A stretch of 64,000 bases of DNA from positions 19,125 to 83,124 of the forward strand of contig CAYSWS010000002.1 of assembly GCA_964434935.1 (NCBI GenBank), read 5' to 3'. The translations under genes and the position numbers were made by a program. Origin of the DNA: CAYSWS01 sp964434935. GTDB taxonomy: Bacteria; Patescibacteriota; WWE3; UBA101185; UBA10185. This document shows, in pieces, positions 50,802 through 60,035 of the stretch (position 1 is the first letter of the stretch; the number at the start of each line of letters is the position of its first letter). The notes under the pieces are model-generated. The model had not been told where the DNA came from, did no database searches, and worked only from the letters and a program-made list of their open reading frames with translations.

Positions 50802-52565
50802 GTGACAAAAACTTACAAGATCAGCAACAAAGAAATAGTTTTAACTCTTAAAGAAGTTCTGGCGGCTATGGAAGTGAAGAACTTTAACTATTTCCGCATC
50901 AGGGCTTATCAAAATGTGATCCCTATTATCGAAGGGCTGACCACGAGTTTATACAACCTATGGGAGAACAACAGATTGGATGAGGTTCCGGGTATTGGTG
51001 CCGGTATAAAGGGGCAACTTAACGAACTTTTTACCACGGGTAAAGTTATGGAGTTTGATGTCATCAGGAGGGATCTGCCGCAGGGTATGTTCGCCCTTAT
51101 TGGTCTAAGAGGAATCGGGGCTAAAAAAGCCTATAAATTGGCTACAGCTTTTGATCTCGATGATAGGGAACATGTTTACGAAATAATCAAAACCGCGGCG
51201 GAAGAAGGAAAAATAAGAGAGTTGGATGGTTTTGGCGAAAAATCAGAACAGATGGTCTTAGAGTCTATTTCCGAGATCAAAAAGACCAAGCAGGAAAAAC
51301 CCAGGCTGCTTTTGATACAGGCGGAGGAGATAGCTGCCCGTGTCATCTCTTATCTGACCAGGCATCCGGAAATTGAGGAAGCGGTGGCTCTGGGTTCGTT
51401 AAGAAGGAGAAGTCCTACCGTGGGAGATCTGGATATTGCCATAAAGACCAAGAACCCGGAAGCAGCACTCAGCCACTTTGCCAAGTTCAGGGAGATCGAA
51501 GAAGTCTTGGTGGAAGGGGATAAGCGCGTTTCCGTAGTTTTGGCCAATGATATTCAAGTTGACATAAGGATCTGTGAGGAAAAATATTTTGGTTCCATGA
51601 TGCAATATTTCACCGGCTCAAAAGCGCATAATATTGTACTCAGGACCTTTGCTTTGGAAAAGGGATGCTCTCTTTCGGAGTACGGTATAAAGAAGATAGG
51701 CAAGCTCAATGAATTTTCCCGTGAAGACGATTTCTACAAATTTTTGGGCCTTCCACTCATTCCTCCGGAACTAAGACAAGGCAAGCATGAGGTTGAGCTG
51801 GCGGCCGGGAACAAACTACCGCGCTTGGTAGAGATCTCGCAAGTAAAAGGTGACCTGCATACTCACACTATAGCCTCGGACGGTATAAACACTTTACAGG
51901 AAATGGTGGAGGCAGCGGTTGTACTGGGATATGAATATATTGGCATCTCCGACCACGCTCCCAGCGTGCAAAGCCGCGGGTATGAGGAAACGCAAGAGAT
52001 CATCGAAGATACCAGAAAAAAAATAGATGAGCTGAATGCAGCCCAAGACAGGATAAAAGTCCTTTACGGCTATGAGGTCAACATCCTGGCCGATGCCGAG
52101 ATCTCCTTACCCGATGAGCTTTTAAAAAGACTGGACTATGCCATAGGCAGCATCCATGGTGCCTTTAACCAGGATAGGGAAACTATCACAAAAAGACTTA
52201 TTGCCGCGGCAGAGAACCCTTATATCAATATCATCGGGCACCCTAGCGGCCGCCTTATCAATGAAAGAGAACCCTGCGACATCAATTGGAGGAAATTATT
52301 CGCCGCCGTTAATGCCAACAATAAGATCATAGAAATAAACTCACAGCCCAATAGACTGGATCTGGCTGAGGATCTCATCCCCCAAGCAACAGACCGCGGC
52401 ATCAAGCTTATATTGAGCACGGATTCTCATGCCGTGGAGCAGCTGAATTTGCTGAAATACGGCATAGATACCGCCCGCCGGGGCTGGTGTTTGCCGGAAA
52501 ATATTGTTAACACCGGCAGTTATGATATGATGCTGAGAGCATTAGAGACAAGCTCTGAGAGATAG
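50802..52565 (+). CDS. polX: DNA polymerase X family with PHP domain
   Basis: 587-aa repair polymerase. It has N-terminal helix-hairpin-helix motifs (EVPGIGAGIKGQL at 61-73, GLRGIGAKKA near 105, LDGFGEKSE near 145) and the nucleotidyltransferase motif GSLRRRSPTVGDLDIAI at 198-214 with metal ligands Asp209 and Asp211. A C-terminal PHP phosphoesterase domain (KGDLHTHT with His353 and His355, SDHAPS, GYEVNIL, STDSHAV) gives 3'-5' exonuclease or AP-endonuclease activity in this family. A base-excision/gap-filling role is likely. GTG start. Confidence 0.94.
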   Translation: MTKTYKISNKEIVLTLKEVLAAMEVKNFNYFRIRAYQNVIPIIEGLTTSLYNLWENNRLDEVPGIGAGIKGQLNELFTTGKVMEFDVIRRDLPQGMFALIGLRGIGAKKAYKLATAFDLDDREHVYEIIKTAAEEGKIRELDGFGEKSEQMVLESISEIKKTKQEKPRLLLIQAEEIAARVISYLTRHPEIEEAVALGSLRRRSPTVGDLDIAIKTKNPEAALSHFAKFREIEEVLVEGDKRVSVVLANDIQVDIRICEEKYFGSMMQYFTGSKAHNIVLRTFALEKGCSLSEYGIKKIGKLNEFSREDDFYKFLGLPLIPPELRQGKHEVELAAGNKLPRLVEISQVKGDLHTHTIASDGINTLQEMVEAAVVLGYEYIGISDHAPSVQSRGYEETQEIIEDTRKKIDELNAAQDRIKVLYGYEVNILADAEISLPDELLKRLDYAIGSIHGAFNQDRETITKRLIAAAENPYINIIGHPSGRLINEREPCDINWRKLFAAVNANNKIIEINSQPNRLDLAEDLIPQATDRGIKLILSTDSHAVEQLNLLKYGIDTARRGWCLPENIVNTGSYDMMLRALETSSER

Positions 52566-52637
52566 AGGTTTCGTGGATGCAATTTTAACGGAAAATAGGT
52601 AGAATCTAAATGTATTTAGTTTAGAAAGGTAGAATTT

Positions 52638-53192
52638 ATGGGATCATTTGCATTTTTAGTAATTATTTTGGTGGTAGCTGCCTTTTTTATCATAGGTGTC
52701 TACAATTCACTGCAAACTCTCAAGGTAAGAATAAAAGAGGCCTGGAGTCAGATAGACGTACAGCTTAAAAGAAGGGTTGACCTGATCCCTAATTTGGTCG
52801 AAACCGTAAAAGGCTATGCCAAGCATGAAAAAGAAGTGTTCGAAAATGTCACCAAGGCCAGATCAGCCCTCATGAATGCCAAGACAGCCAAAGAAGCCGG
52901 TGAAGCTGACAACATGCTCACAGGTGCCTTGAAAAGTCTATTTGCCGTAGCTGAAGCATACCCTGAATTAAAAGCTCAGGAAGGGTTTTTAAATTTGCAA
53001 AAAGAGTTGTCCGATACTGAAGACAAGGTGGCTTACTCCAGACAATTTTATAATAGCGTGGTTAGAGATTTTAACCAAAAACTGGTGGTTTTCCCTTCTA
53101 ATTTGATCGCCGGAATATTTGGTTTTAAGGCTGAAGAATTCTTCGCCGCCCAAGAGGGTGAAAGAGAAGCTGTAAAAGTAGACTTTAAATAA
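52638..53192 (+). CDS. lemA: LemA family protein
   Basis: 184-aa membrane protein with an N-terminal helix (about 4-24) and the helical LemA core (VRIKEAWSQIDVQLKRRVDLIPNL, VKGYAKHEKEVFENVTKAR). Its role is unclear, but it is commonly adjacent to HtpX, as here (52 nt). A TAGAAT at 52600 and AAAGG 9 nt before the ATG suggest its own promoter with a leader of about 28 nt. Confidence 0.95.
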   Translation: MGSFAFLVIILVVAAFFIIGVYNSLQTLKVRIKEAWSQIDVQLKRRVDLIPNLVETVKGYAKHEKEVFENVTKARSALMNAKTAKEAGEADNMLTGALKSLFAVAEAYPELKAQEGFLNLQKELSDTEDKVAYSRQFYNSVVRDFNQKLVVFPSNLIAGIFGFKAEEFFAAQEGEREAVKVDFK

Positions 53193-53244
53193 AAGTCCGC
53201 TTTTGATAAAAGTAGACTTCAAAGAGGAATAACGGCCGTTTGGT

Positions 53245-54138
53245 ATGCCGAACGTATATAACTACATCTCCCAAAATAAGAGAAATACTGTGGTTATAGT
53301 TGTGTGCTTCATGATCGTAATTTCACTCATCGGTTATACTTTTGGCGAGTTGTTCGATCCAGGATACGGGACCTTCTACATGGGGATTGCCTTGATATTT
53401 TCAGGTATTTCAGGATTTATCTCCTTCTATAATTCAGACAAAATAGTGTTGTCTATTTCCCGCGCCAAAGAAGTTCCCTTTGGGGCTAACCCCGAGTTGC
53501 ACCACTTGGTGGAAAATATGTGTATTGCCGCAGGTCTGCCAAAACCTAAAATTTACATGATAGAAGACACGGCCAAGAACGCTTTTGCCACCGGGCGGGA
53601 TCCTAAACACAGTACGATTTGTTTTACTTCCGGTATCGTATACGGCTTGGAAAAAAGAGAATTAGAGGGAGTAGTGGCTCACGAGCTGTCACATATCCAA
53701 AACTTCGATATCAGACTTATGTCCATAGTATCCGTTCTGGTGGGTTCGGTGACCTTGCTGGCGGATATGTTCACCAGGGGAATTTTGTATGGTGGGAGGA
53801 GAAAGAGTAGCCGAAGCGGAGAACTAGGAGGATTACTATTTTTAGTCGGTCTGGTATTGCTGATCCTAAGTCCTATCATAGCCACTCTCATAAAGCTGGC
53901 CCTTAGCCGACAAAGAGAATTTCTAGCCGATTCTTCGGCCGCCCTGCTGACCAGATATCCAAAAGGCTTGGCGGATGCCTTAAGAAAGCTCTCCGCCGAC
54001 CAAGAGATCCTGGAAGCCGCCAACGGGGCCACAGCCCATATGTACATTACAAATCCCCTGAAAGGAAGATCCTTCTCCTCTTTATTCGATTCACATCCCC
54101 CGGTGCAAGAAAGAATTGCCCGTCTGGAGAGCATGTAG
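53245..54138 (+). CDS. htpX: HtpX-type M48 membrane metalloprotease
   Basis: 297-aa zinc protease with two N-terminal membrane helices (about 15-34 and 43-63), a catalytic HELSH motif at 146-150, further helices near 165-215, the third zinc-ligand region SRQREFLADSSAALLTRYP and the terminal FDSHPPVQERIARL. It degrades misfolded membrane proteins in other bacteria. Pairing with LemA is a conserved arrangement. Confidence 0.95.
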   Translation: MPNVYNYISQNKRNTVVIVVCFMIVISLIGYTFGELFDPGYGTFYMGIALIFSGISGFISFYNSDKIVLSISRAKEVPFGANPELHHLVENMCIAAGLPKPKIYMIEDTAKNAFATGRDPKHSTICFTSGIVYGLEKRELEGVVAHELSHIQNFDIRLMSIVSVLVGSVTLLADMFTRGILYGGRRKSSRSGELGGLLFLVGLVLLILSPIIATLIKLALSRQREFLADSSAALLTRYPKGLADALRKLSADQEILEAANGATAHMYITNPLKGRSFSSLFDSHPPVQERIARLESM

Positions 54139-54145
54139 ATTGTGA

Positions 54146-54151
54146 TATATT
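54146..54151 (+). promoter_or_regulatory. Extended -10 of gatC
   Basis: TGA-TATATT, then 7 nt to the ATG at 54159. Confidence 0.45.
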
Positions 54152-54158
54152 ACTTTAG

Positions 54159-54461
54159 ATGACCAAAGAAAGGCTTTCAAAAGAAGAAGTATTGCATATT
54201 GCCCAGCTTTGTAATTTAACCCTCAACCAGGTGGAAATAGATAAACTGTCGGTCATGTTGGCAGAAACCATTGAATATGTAAAAGTTTTGGACGAACTGG
54301 ACACCTCTCACGTTAAAGAAACATATCAGGTCACAGGTTTGACCAATGTTTTTCAAAAAACGGGACAGAAGAACACTACTTTATCCCAGCAAGAAGCCCT
54401 AGCCAACGCTAAAGAAGTTATAAAAGATATGTTTGCCACTAAAGCAGTGTTTGAAAGATAA
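54159..54461 (+). CDS. gatC: Glutamyl/aspartyl-tRNA amidotransferase subunit C
   Basis: 100-aa subunit that wraps around GatA in the GatCAB complex. LSKEEVLHIAQLCNLTL, the paired helices and LDTSHVKETYQVTGLTNVF are typical. It lies 2 nt before gatA. The organism therefore makes Gln-tRNA and/or Asn-tRNA by transamidation. Confidence 0.92.
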   Translation: MTKERLSKEEVLHIAQLCNLTLNQVEIDKLSVMLAETIEYVKVLDELDTSHVKETYQVTGLTNVFQKTGQKNTTLSQQEALANAKEVIKDMFATKAVFER

Positions 54462-54463
54462 AA

Positions 54464-55900
54464 ATGCCAAAACTAAGCCACCTGACAGTAATGGAGACAA
54501 TAAAGGGTTTGCAAGCAGGCGATTTCTCTGCTGAAGAAATAACTAAAGATTGTCTTAGCGAAATTGAAGAGAAAGACGCAAAAATAAAAGCCTTTGTGAC
54601 CGTAACGGGAGAGTTGGCGATAGCAGAGGCTAAAAAGGCAGATGTCTTAATAAAAAATAAAGGGGCCAAGGCGTGGGCACATAGACCATTGCTGGGCGTG
54701 CCGTTTGCCTGCAAGGACAACTTTTCTACCAAAGATATCACCACTACGGCTTCTTCGAATGTGCTAAAGAATTATATTCCTCCTTTTGAATCTACCGTGA
54801 CGACAAGACTGCGCGGGGCAGGAGCTATTCTTCTGGGAAAAACGAATATGGACGCTTTTGCGCACGGCTCCAGCACGGAGACTTCAGATTTTTTCAATAC
54901 GGCCAATCCCTGGGATCTAAAAAGATCACCGGGGGGTTCTTCGGGTGGTTCTGCCGCTGCGGTGGCAGCCAACATGTGTGTCTTTGCCATGGGCAGTGAG
55001 ACGGCCGGGAGTGTGAGGGGACCGGCTTCCTGGTGTGGTGTGACCGGTCTTAAACCAACTTATGGCAGAGTAAGCAGATATGGTGTAGTGGCCATGGCTT
55101 CATCTACAGATTCTCCGGGCCCTCTTACTAAAAGCGCGGCGGATGCGGCCAAAGTTTTACAAGTGATCGCTGGACAAGATGACAACGATGCCACCACCTC
55201 AAGCTCTAAAGTCGAGAAGTATCTGGATCTTTTGGAAAAATATTCATTAAAAGGGAAGAAGATAGGCCGACCTAAGTCCTACTTTGAAATAGACTTGGAA
55301 CCCGGTGTGAAAAAGCTGGTAGATGAGTCACTAAAAACTTTGGCAGGCCTGGGAGCCACCATTGTGGATATGGATCTTATCGACCCCAAATACTCCATAG
55401 CTGTATATACCATACTGCAAAGATCAGAAGTGTCGTCAAATTTGGCTAGGTTGGATGGCATAAGATATGGAAATCCCAGGACGGAATTTGGATTTGAAGC
55501 TAAAAAGAGAATGATGCTGGGGGCGTATACTTTAAGTTCAGGTTACTATGACGCTTATTATGCCAAAGCGCAAAAGGTTAGGACCCTGCTCATCGAAGAC
55601 CTAAAAAAGGCTTTTAGCGAGGTGGATATGATAGCCGGGCCTACCATGCCCTGCGTGGCCATGAAGTTAGGCGAATCTGAGAAATCACCCATGTTTGGGG
55701 AACTTATGGATGTGCTTAACGAACAAAGCTCTATTGCCGGAATTTGCGGTATTTCACTGCCTTGCGGTTTGGCGGAGGGCTTACCGGTGGGTATGATGCT
55801 GATGGCTGATATGTTCAGGGAGGAAGAGATACTGGGAGCTTCTCATGTTTTTCAAAAAGAAACAGGGTATCATAAAGATATTTACAGTATTAAATTTTAG
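54464..55900 (+). CDS. gatA: Glutamyl/aspartyl-tRNA amidotransferase subunit A
   Basis: 478-aa amidase that releases ammonia from glutamine for GatB. The Ser-cisSer-Lys triad is visible: Lys in FACKDNF, the glycine/serine-rich stretch SPGGSSGGSAAAVAA, and the cis-Ser region GSETAGSVRGPASWCG with catalytic Ser. In many GatA the segment reads GSDTGGSIRQPA; here Asp-Thr-Gly is Glu-Thr-Ala and Gln is Gly, a mild deviation. Full length. Confidence 0.95.
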   Translation: MPKLSHLTVMETIKGLQAGDFSAEEITKDCLSEIEEKDAKIKAFVTVTGELAIAEAKKADVLIKNKGAKAWAHRPLLGVPFACKDNFSTKDITTTASSNVLKNYIPPFESTVTTRLRGAGAILLGKTNMDAFAHGSSTETSDFFNTANPWDLKRSPGGSSGGSAAAVAANMCVFAMGSETAGSVRGPASWCGVTGLKPTYGRVSRYGVVAMASSTDSPGPLTKSAADAAKVLQVIAGQDDNDATTSSSKVEKYLDLLEKYSLKGKKIGRPKSYFEIDLEPGVKKLVDESLKTLAGLGATIVDMDLIDPKYSIAVYTILQRSEVSSNLARLDGIRYGNPRTEFGFEAKKRMMLGAYTLSSGYYDAYYAKAQKVRTLLIEDLKKAFSEVDMIAGPTMPCVAMKLGESEKSPMFGELMDVLNEQSSIAGICGISLPCGLAEGLPVGMMLMADMFREEEILGASHVFQKETGYHKDIYSIKF

Positions 55901-55908
55901 GAGAAATT

Positions 55909-56103
55909 ATGAAAATTAGCGGCATAGTAGGTGTAATAGTCGTTGCCATACTGATAGTGGCCTCCATCATACTAGGTAATTTGTTCTTTACCCACATACT
56001 GGGAGTGAATGTAAGCAGTTTGCCACCCTTTTTTAAATTTATAGTGCATATTTCCGGTGCAGCGATGTTACTTTTCATAATTAAGAAAGTTTTTGTCAGA
56101 TAA
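55909..56103 (+). CDS. 64-aa two-helix membrane protein in the gat operon
   Basis: Small hydrophobic protein with helices at about 4-27 and 42-60, no family recognised. It has one of the best Shine-Dalgarno sites of the operon (TAGGAG 6 nt before the ATG), which argues that it is truly translated. It lies 8 nt after gatA and 2 nt before the HEPN-like gene, the first of three small genes inserted between gatA and gatB. Confidence 0.7.
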   Translation: MKISGIVGVIVVAILIVASIILGNLFFTHILGVNVSSLPPFFKFIVHISGAAMLLFIIKKVFVR

Positions 56104-56105
56104 TA

Positions 56106-56504
56106 ATGCTCGAATGGTTGTTCGGAAAAACTAATACAAGACCCGTGTCGGCTAAGGGGGTCATCAGACCTTACACTATGAACAGTATCCAGACCGAGTG
56201 GCGTACCATCAACTCTTTTTTGGTGGAAAAAAGACCTAGTCAGCTAAGACAGGCTTTGATAACAGCTGATAAAACTTTAGACAATGCTTTAGGAGATCTG
56301 GTGACCGGTCAGACTATGGGTGAAAGATTGAAAAATGCCCCGCATATATTCGAAAAAAATCTTTATAACAAGATCTGGAGCGCTCACAAGGTAAGAAATG
56401 CTCTTATTCATGAAGCCGGCTACGAGCCCCCGGCGCACATCATGACTTACAGCATTTCCACTTTTAAAGAAGCCTTAAATTTTTTAGGCATTAAAAATAT
56501 ATGA
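56106..56504 (+). CDS. 132-aa protein with HEPN-like Rx4H motif
   Basis: Soluble, mostly helical protein not recognised by family. The C-terminal half contains KVRNALIHEAGY, an R-x4-H pattern (Arg-Asn-Ala-Leu-Ile-His) placed near the end of a helix as in HEPN RNase or DUF4145-like domains. The first 30 residues (LFGKTNTRPVSAKG) are polar. It is coupled to both neighbours (2-nt gap, then 4-nt overlap). An RNase role is possible, but there is no partner antitoxin next to it and the motif alone is weak evidence. Confidence 0.55.
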   Translation: MLEWLFGKTNTRPVSAKGVIRPYTMNSIQTEWRTINSFLVEKRPSQLRQALITADKTLDNALGDLVTGQTMGERLKNAPHIFEKNLYNKIWSAHKVRNALIHEAGYEPPAHIMTYSISTFKEALNFLGIKNI

Positions 56505-56785
56505 AAATAGACATGTTCGAATTACTAAAAACCGTAAATAGAGATGATTTCCTTATGATCAAAGGTCCCATAATTATGCTCGTTTTGTTCTTTGTCATTG
56601 GTGCTTTCTTTTTCCCTAAGCCATCAAAAATTTATAAAGACGGGGCCCTGAGATCATGTACATGTGTGGGAGTAAAGGCTACGCCTAGAATGACAAAAGG
56701 CTCGACTATTGGAGACGTCTATTGTCTGGGAATACCCATGAAATGTACCACGCAGCAAATTAGAACCGTCAACCAAGATGAATGA
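56501..56785 (+). CDS. 94-aa single-pass protein with four cysteines
   Basis: No family recognised. One membrane helix (about 22-39, IIMLVLFFVIGAFFFP) is followed by a compact domain with Cys53, Cys55, Cys75 and Cys82 (CTCVG, YCLG, KCTT), which could form disulfides outside the cell or bind a metal. It overlaps the HEPN-like gene by 4 nt and gatB by 8 nt, so it is almost certainly translated with them. Confidence 0.65.
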   Translation: MKIDMFELLKTVNRDDFLMIKGPIIMLVLFFVIGAFFFPKPSKIYKDGALRSCTCVGVKATPRMTKGSTIGDVYCLGIPMKCTTQQIRTVNQDE

Positions 56786-58115
56786 AGAATTATTCGGTAA
56801 GTATAGGCTGGTTCTAGGTCTGGAAATACATCTGCATCTTAAAACGGACACAAAAATGTTTTGCCGCTGCAGCACCGATGTTTACGGGGCAGAGCCGAAC
56901 ACGCACACATGCCCCACATGTTTAGGCTTACCCGGAGCATTACCTGTACCCAATCTTGACGCCATAAAAAAAACACAAATATTGGGCTTGGCCTTAAATT
57001 CGACCCTAAATCAGGAAAGCCGCTTTGACAGAAAACATTATTTCTACCCCGATCTGCCCAAAGGTTACCAGATCAGTCAATATCAAAACCCGCTCTGCAG
57101 TGGAGGCTATATGAACTTAAGTTCAGGTAAAAAAGCCGCCATAGAAAGAGTTCATTTGGAGGAGGATACAGCCAAATCTATGCACGAAGGCCACAAAACC
57201 CTCATAGACTTTAACCTAAGCTCCATGCCTTTGGTGGAGATTGTGACCGAACCCACATTTACTGCTATTGAGGATGCCGTGGAGTTTTCTAAAAAAGTGC
57301 AGCTGCTGGTCAGAGAGTTGGATCTTGGGGATGCAGATATGGAAAAGGGGCAAATGAGGCTGGAACCGAACATTTCTCTCAGGACACAGGATATGGAAGG
57401 AAAGCAGATCTTGCCGGAATACAAAGTGGAGATCAAAAATATCAACTCTTTCAAGTTCATGGAAAATGCTGTCAGGGCCGAGATCATAAGGCAGAGAAAG
57501 TTGCTCGAAGGGGGCACAACGCCCGTGCAGGAAAATAGGGGTTACGTTGAAGAGAAAAAGACTACTATAAGTCAAAGAGGAAAGGAGCATGCCCATGATT
57601 ATAGATACTTTCCTGAACCGGACATTCCACCCCTCATGTTCTCGCCAAAGTATATACAGCAGATCAAAGATGAATACGAACATTTGCTGAGCAGATCTCC
57701 GGCACACAAAAAGGAGGAACTATTGCAAAAGCTTGACTTGGAAGAAGATATAAAACAGAGAGCTGTTGAACTATTAAGCGAAGATGAGATACAAAAAATA
57801 GCTGCTATTGTCGAAAAAAAACATAAAGCTAAAGACATTGTGAACCTGTTCCTTAATAATAAAGAGGTCAGAGAAGAGGATATCTCCAGCATTATTAAAA
57901 TGCTTGAAAATGAAGAACACAAGCTAACCGATGAGAGCGCTCTTATGGACATAATTAAAAAAGTCTTGGCAAATAATGAGGACGCGGTACACTCCTACCA
58001 GGAAGGAAAAGAGAACGCAGTGCAATATCTGGTGGGAATGGTGATGAAAGAATCTAAAGGAAAAGCTGACGCCGGAAAAACCAGAGAACTGCTCCTACAA
58101 GAATTAGAGGTCTGA
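56778..58115 (+). CDS. gatB: Aspartyl/glutamyl-tRNA amidotransferase subunit B
   Basis: 445-aa kinase/amidase-fold subunit that activates mischarged tRNA. Signatures are LGLEIHLHLKTDTKMFC, the Cys-rich zinc site CRCSTD...CPTCLGLPGALP, the cradle VHLEEDTAKSMHE and DFNLSSMPLVEIVTEP, and a C-terminal helical tRNA-binding YqeY-like part. The C-terminus is about 30 residues shorter than usual. It ends with TGA. Confidence 0.95.
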   Translation: MNEELFGKYRLVLGLEIHLHLKTDTKMFCRCSTDVYGAEPNTHTCPTCLGLPGALPVPNLDAIKKTQILGLALNSTLNQESRFDRKHYFYPDLPKGYQISQYQNPLCSGGYMNLSSGKKAAIERVHLEEDTAKSMHEGHKTLIDFNLSSMPLVEIVTEPTFTAIEDAVEFSKKVQLLVRELDLGDADMEKGQMRLEPNISLRTQDMEGKQILPEYKVEIKNINSFKFMENAVRAEIIRQRKLLEGGTTPVQENRGYVEEKKTTISQRGKEHAHDYRYFPEPDIPPLMFSPKYIQQIKDEYEHLLSRSPAHKKEELLQKLDLEEDIKQRAVELLSEDEIQKIAAIVEKKHKAKDIVNLFLNNKEVREEDISSIIKMLENEEHKLTDESALMDIIKKVLANNEDAVHSYQEGKENAVQYLVGMVMKESKGKADAGKTRELLLQELEV

Positions 58116-58122
58116 GTATAGT

Positions 58123-59976
58123 ATGGAATTAAAATTTGATATAGAAAACCCTCAGCACGAATACATTGTTACCATGGAAAGAGCGCAAGCCGCCCTGGAA
58201 GATCTTTCCCATGAGAATATTATTGCCGTGGATATTGAGTCTAACAGCCTTGACCCTTACCAAGGATCTATCCTAATGTTGCAGCTGGGAAAAGCTGATT
58301 TTGCCTACATTTTTGATGCTAGGAAAATCAACCTCAAAGAACTTCCCCTGCTCAAGAAGATCATGGAGGATCCCGGAAAGATAAAGATCCTGCAAAACGC
58401 CAAGTTCGATTATGGATACTTAAAGTTAAAAACTGGTATTGAGATCACAAATATATACGATACTATGTTAGCTGATGGAGTGCTCACGGCAGGGTTTGGT
58501 CAAAGTTTGAAGCTGGAAGAGATCGCCAACAGACGAGTTGAACCAAACATCTTGGGTAATAAGGATAAATTGCAAAAGTCGTTTGATAAACTTCCCCGGC
58601 AAGCCAGGATATCCGAAGAACAGATCAGATACGCTGCTGTTGATGTGCTTATCCTTTTTCCTATCATGGAAACGCAGCTCAAGATCTTGCATAAAGAGGA
58701 TATGTTAAAGATCGCTAAACTTGAGTTTGCTGTGGCTCCGGTGGTATCAGAGATGGAGATGAAGGGAGTTTACATTGATACGGATAGATGGCGCCAGATC
58801 ATTAAAGACCTCATGGTAAGGAGAGATCAGATAGCGCGGGAGTTCCAGGATGCGGTCAGGGAATACTATACGTCGCAGCAATATGGTTTGTTTGGAGGTA
58901 TGGCCGATGCCATTAATCTTAATAGCAGTGTGCAGCTCATGGACCTTTTCAATAATCGTCTGGGTTTGAATTTACCATCTACCAGCGACGGTGTTCTAGC
59001 CAGGGAAAAACACCCCATCGTTAAAGTTCTCAGGGAATACAGAGGTTATGAAAAACTTATATCTACCTATGGCGAAAAGCTGTTGGAAAAGATCAATAAA
59101 AAGACAGGCAGGATCCATCCGGAATTTTTGCAAATAAGAACCGCCACCGGTAGGTTTGCTTGTAATAATCCCAACTTGCAAAACATTCCCAGGAACTCCC
59201 AAGAAGCCCCCTTTAGGGAGTGCTTCAATCCGGAGGAAGGTTATAAGCTTGTGGTTTCAGATTATTCGAATTTTGAAATGAGGATCCTGGCTGAGCTTTC
59301 TGGGGATACAAAGATGATCAACGCATTAAATCAAGGTTTGGACATACACTCCTATACAGCCTCGCTGATGTTTGACAAACCTTATAGTAGCGATTTCAAG
59401 GAAAAATTCCCTGAACTAAGGCAGATGGCCAAGCCTATCGGTTTTGGACTTATGTATGGTATGGGAGCCGTAGGTTTGGTATCTCAAGTCTATATGTGGA
59501 CCGGGGCTGATATTTCCGTACAGGAAGGTGAAGACTTGATCAAGAAGTTTTTTGCCAGCTATCCAAGAGTGCAGCTTTTTTTGGAACGAAGCGCCAAGGA
59601 CGCCGTGCGTCTTGGCTGGAGCACCACGCCGGCGGGCAGGAAGAGATGGTACAAAATGCCGGAGAGGACCGACCCTGATTTCAATCGAAAAATGTCCGCT
59701 ATACAAAGAGAAGCCAAAAACCACCCCATTCAGGGTACCAACGCCGATTCCATAAAATATGCTTTGGTGTTTGTGCAGAACAGGATAAAAAAAGAAAATA
59801 TTGATGCTGCTATTGTCTCTACAGTACACGATGAGATCGTGTGCGAAGTTAGAAATGATCAAGCGGAAGATTTTGCTCAGCTTTTATCCAGCGAGATGGT
59901 GCGCGCCGGAGAGCTTTTCCTTAAGAAGGTCAAAATAAGGTCAGATCCCTTTGTGGGAGATGTGTGGGAGCATTAA
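58123..59976 (+). CDS. polA: DNA polymerase I lacking the 5' nuclease domain
   Basis: 617-aa family A polymerase. Residues 1-200 are a proofreading 3'-5' exonuclease with Asp37 and Glu39 (AVDIESN), NAKFDYGYL and YAAVD; the polymerase domain has RTATGRFACNNPNLQNIP, motif A SDYSNFEMRILAELS, motif B (KPIGFGLMYGMG) and motif C VHDEIVCEV. The 5'-3' FEN domain of E. coli PolI is absent from the start, so RNA-primer removal needs another enzyme. It lies 7 nt after gatB. Confidence 0.95.
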   Translation: MELKFDIENPQHEYIVTMERAQAALEDLSHENIIAVDIESNSLDPYQGSILMLQLGKADFAYIFDARKINLKELPLLKKIMEDPGKIKILQNAKFDYGYLKLKTGIEITNIYDTMLADGVLTAGFGQSLKLEEIANRRVEPNILGNKDKLQKSFDKLPRQARISEEQIRYAAVDVLILFPIMETQLKILHKEDMLKIAKLEFAVAPVVSEMEMKGVYIDTDRWRQIIKDLMVRRDQIAREFQDAVREYYTSQQYGLFGGMADAINLNSSVQLMDLFNNRLGLNLPSTSDGVLAREKHPIVKVLREYRGYEKLISTYGEKLLEKINKKTGRIHPEFLQIRTATGRFACNNPNLQNIPRNSQEAPFRECFNPEEGYKLVVSDYSNFEMRILAELSGDTKMINALNQGLDIHSYTASLMFDKPYSSDFKEKFPELRQMAKPIGFGLMYGMGAVGLVSQVYMWTGADISVQEGEDLIKKFFASYPRVQLFLERSAKDAVRLGWSTTPAGRKRWYKMPERTDPDFNRKMSAIQREAKNHPIQGTNADSIKYALVFVQNRIKKENIDAAIVSTVHDEIVCEVRNDQAEDFAQLLSSEMVRAGELFLKKVKIRSDPFVGDVWEH

Positions 59977-60001
59977 CCTCAAAATACTATTAGCAAATCC
60001 A

Positions 60002-60029
60002 TTGACCAAGTGCTAAATAATGGTATACT
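60002..60029 (+). promoter_or_regulatory. Promoter of the ClpE-like gene, leaderless type
   Basis: -35 TTGACC (60002-60007), 16-bp spacer ending TGG, -10 TATACT (60024-60029), then exactly 6 nt to the ATG at 60036. Confidence 0.65.
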
Positions 60030-60035
60030 TTCTCC

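Noticed and set aside
56106..56504. Firm call of a toxin-antitoxin pair with the Rx4H protein as toxin
   Set aside because: No nucleotidyltransferase (MNT) or other antitoxin partner adjoins it, and a six-residue motif is not enough; kept only as a possibility.
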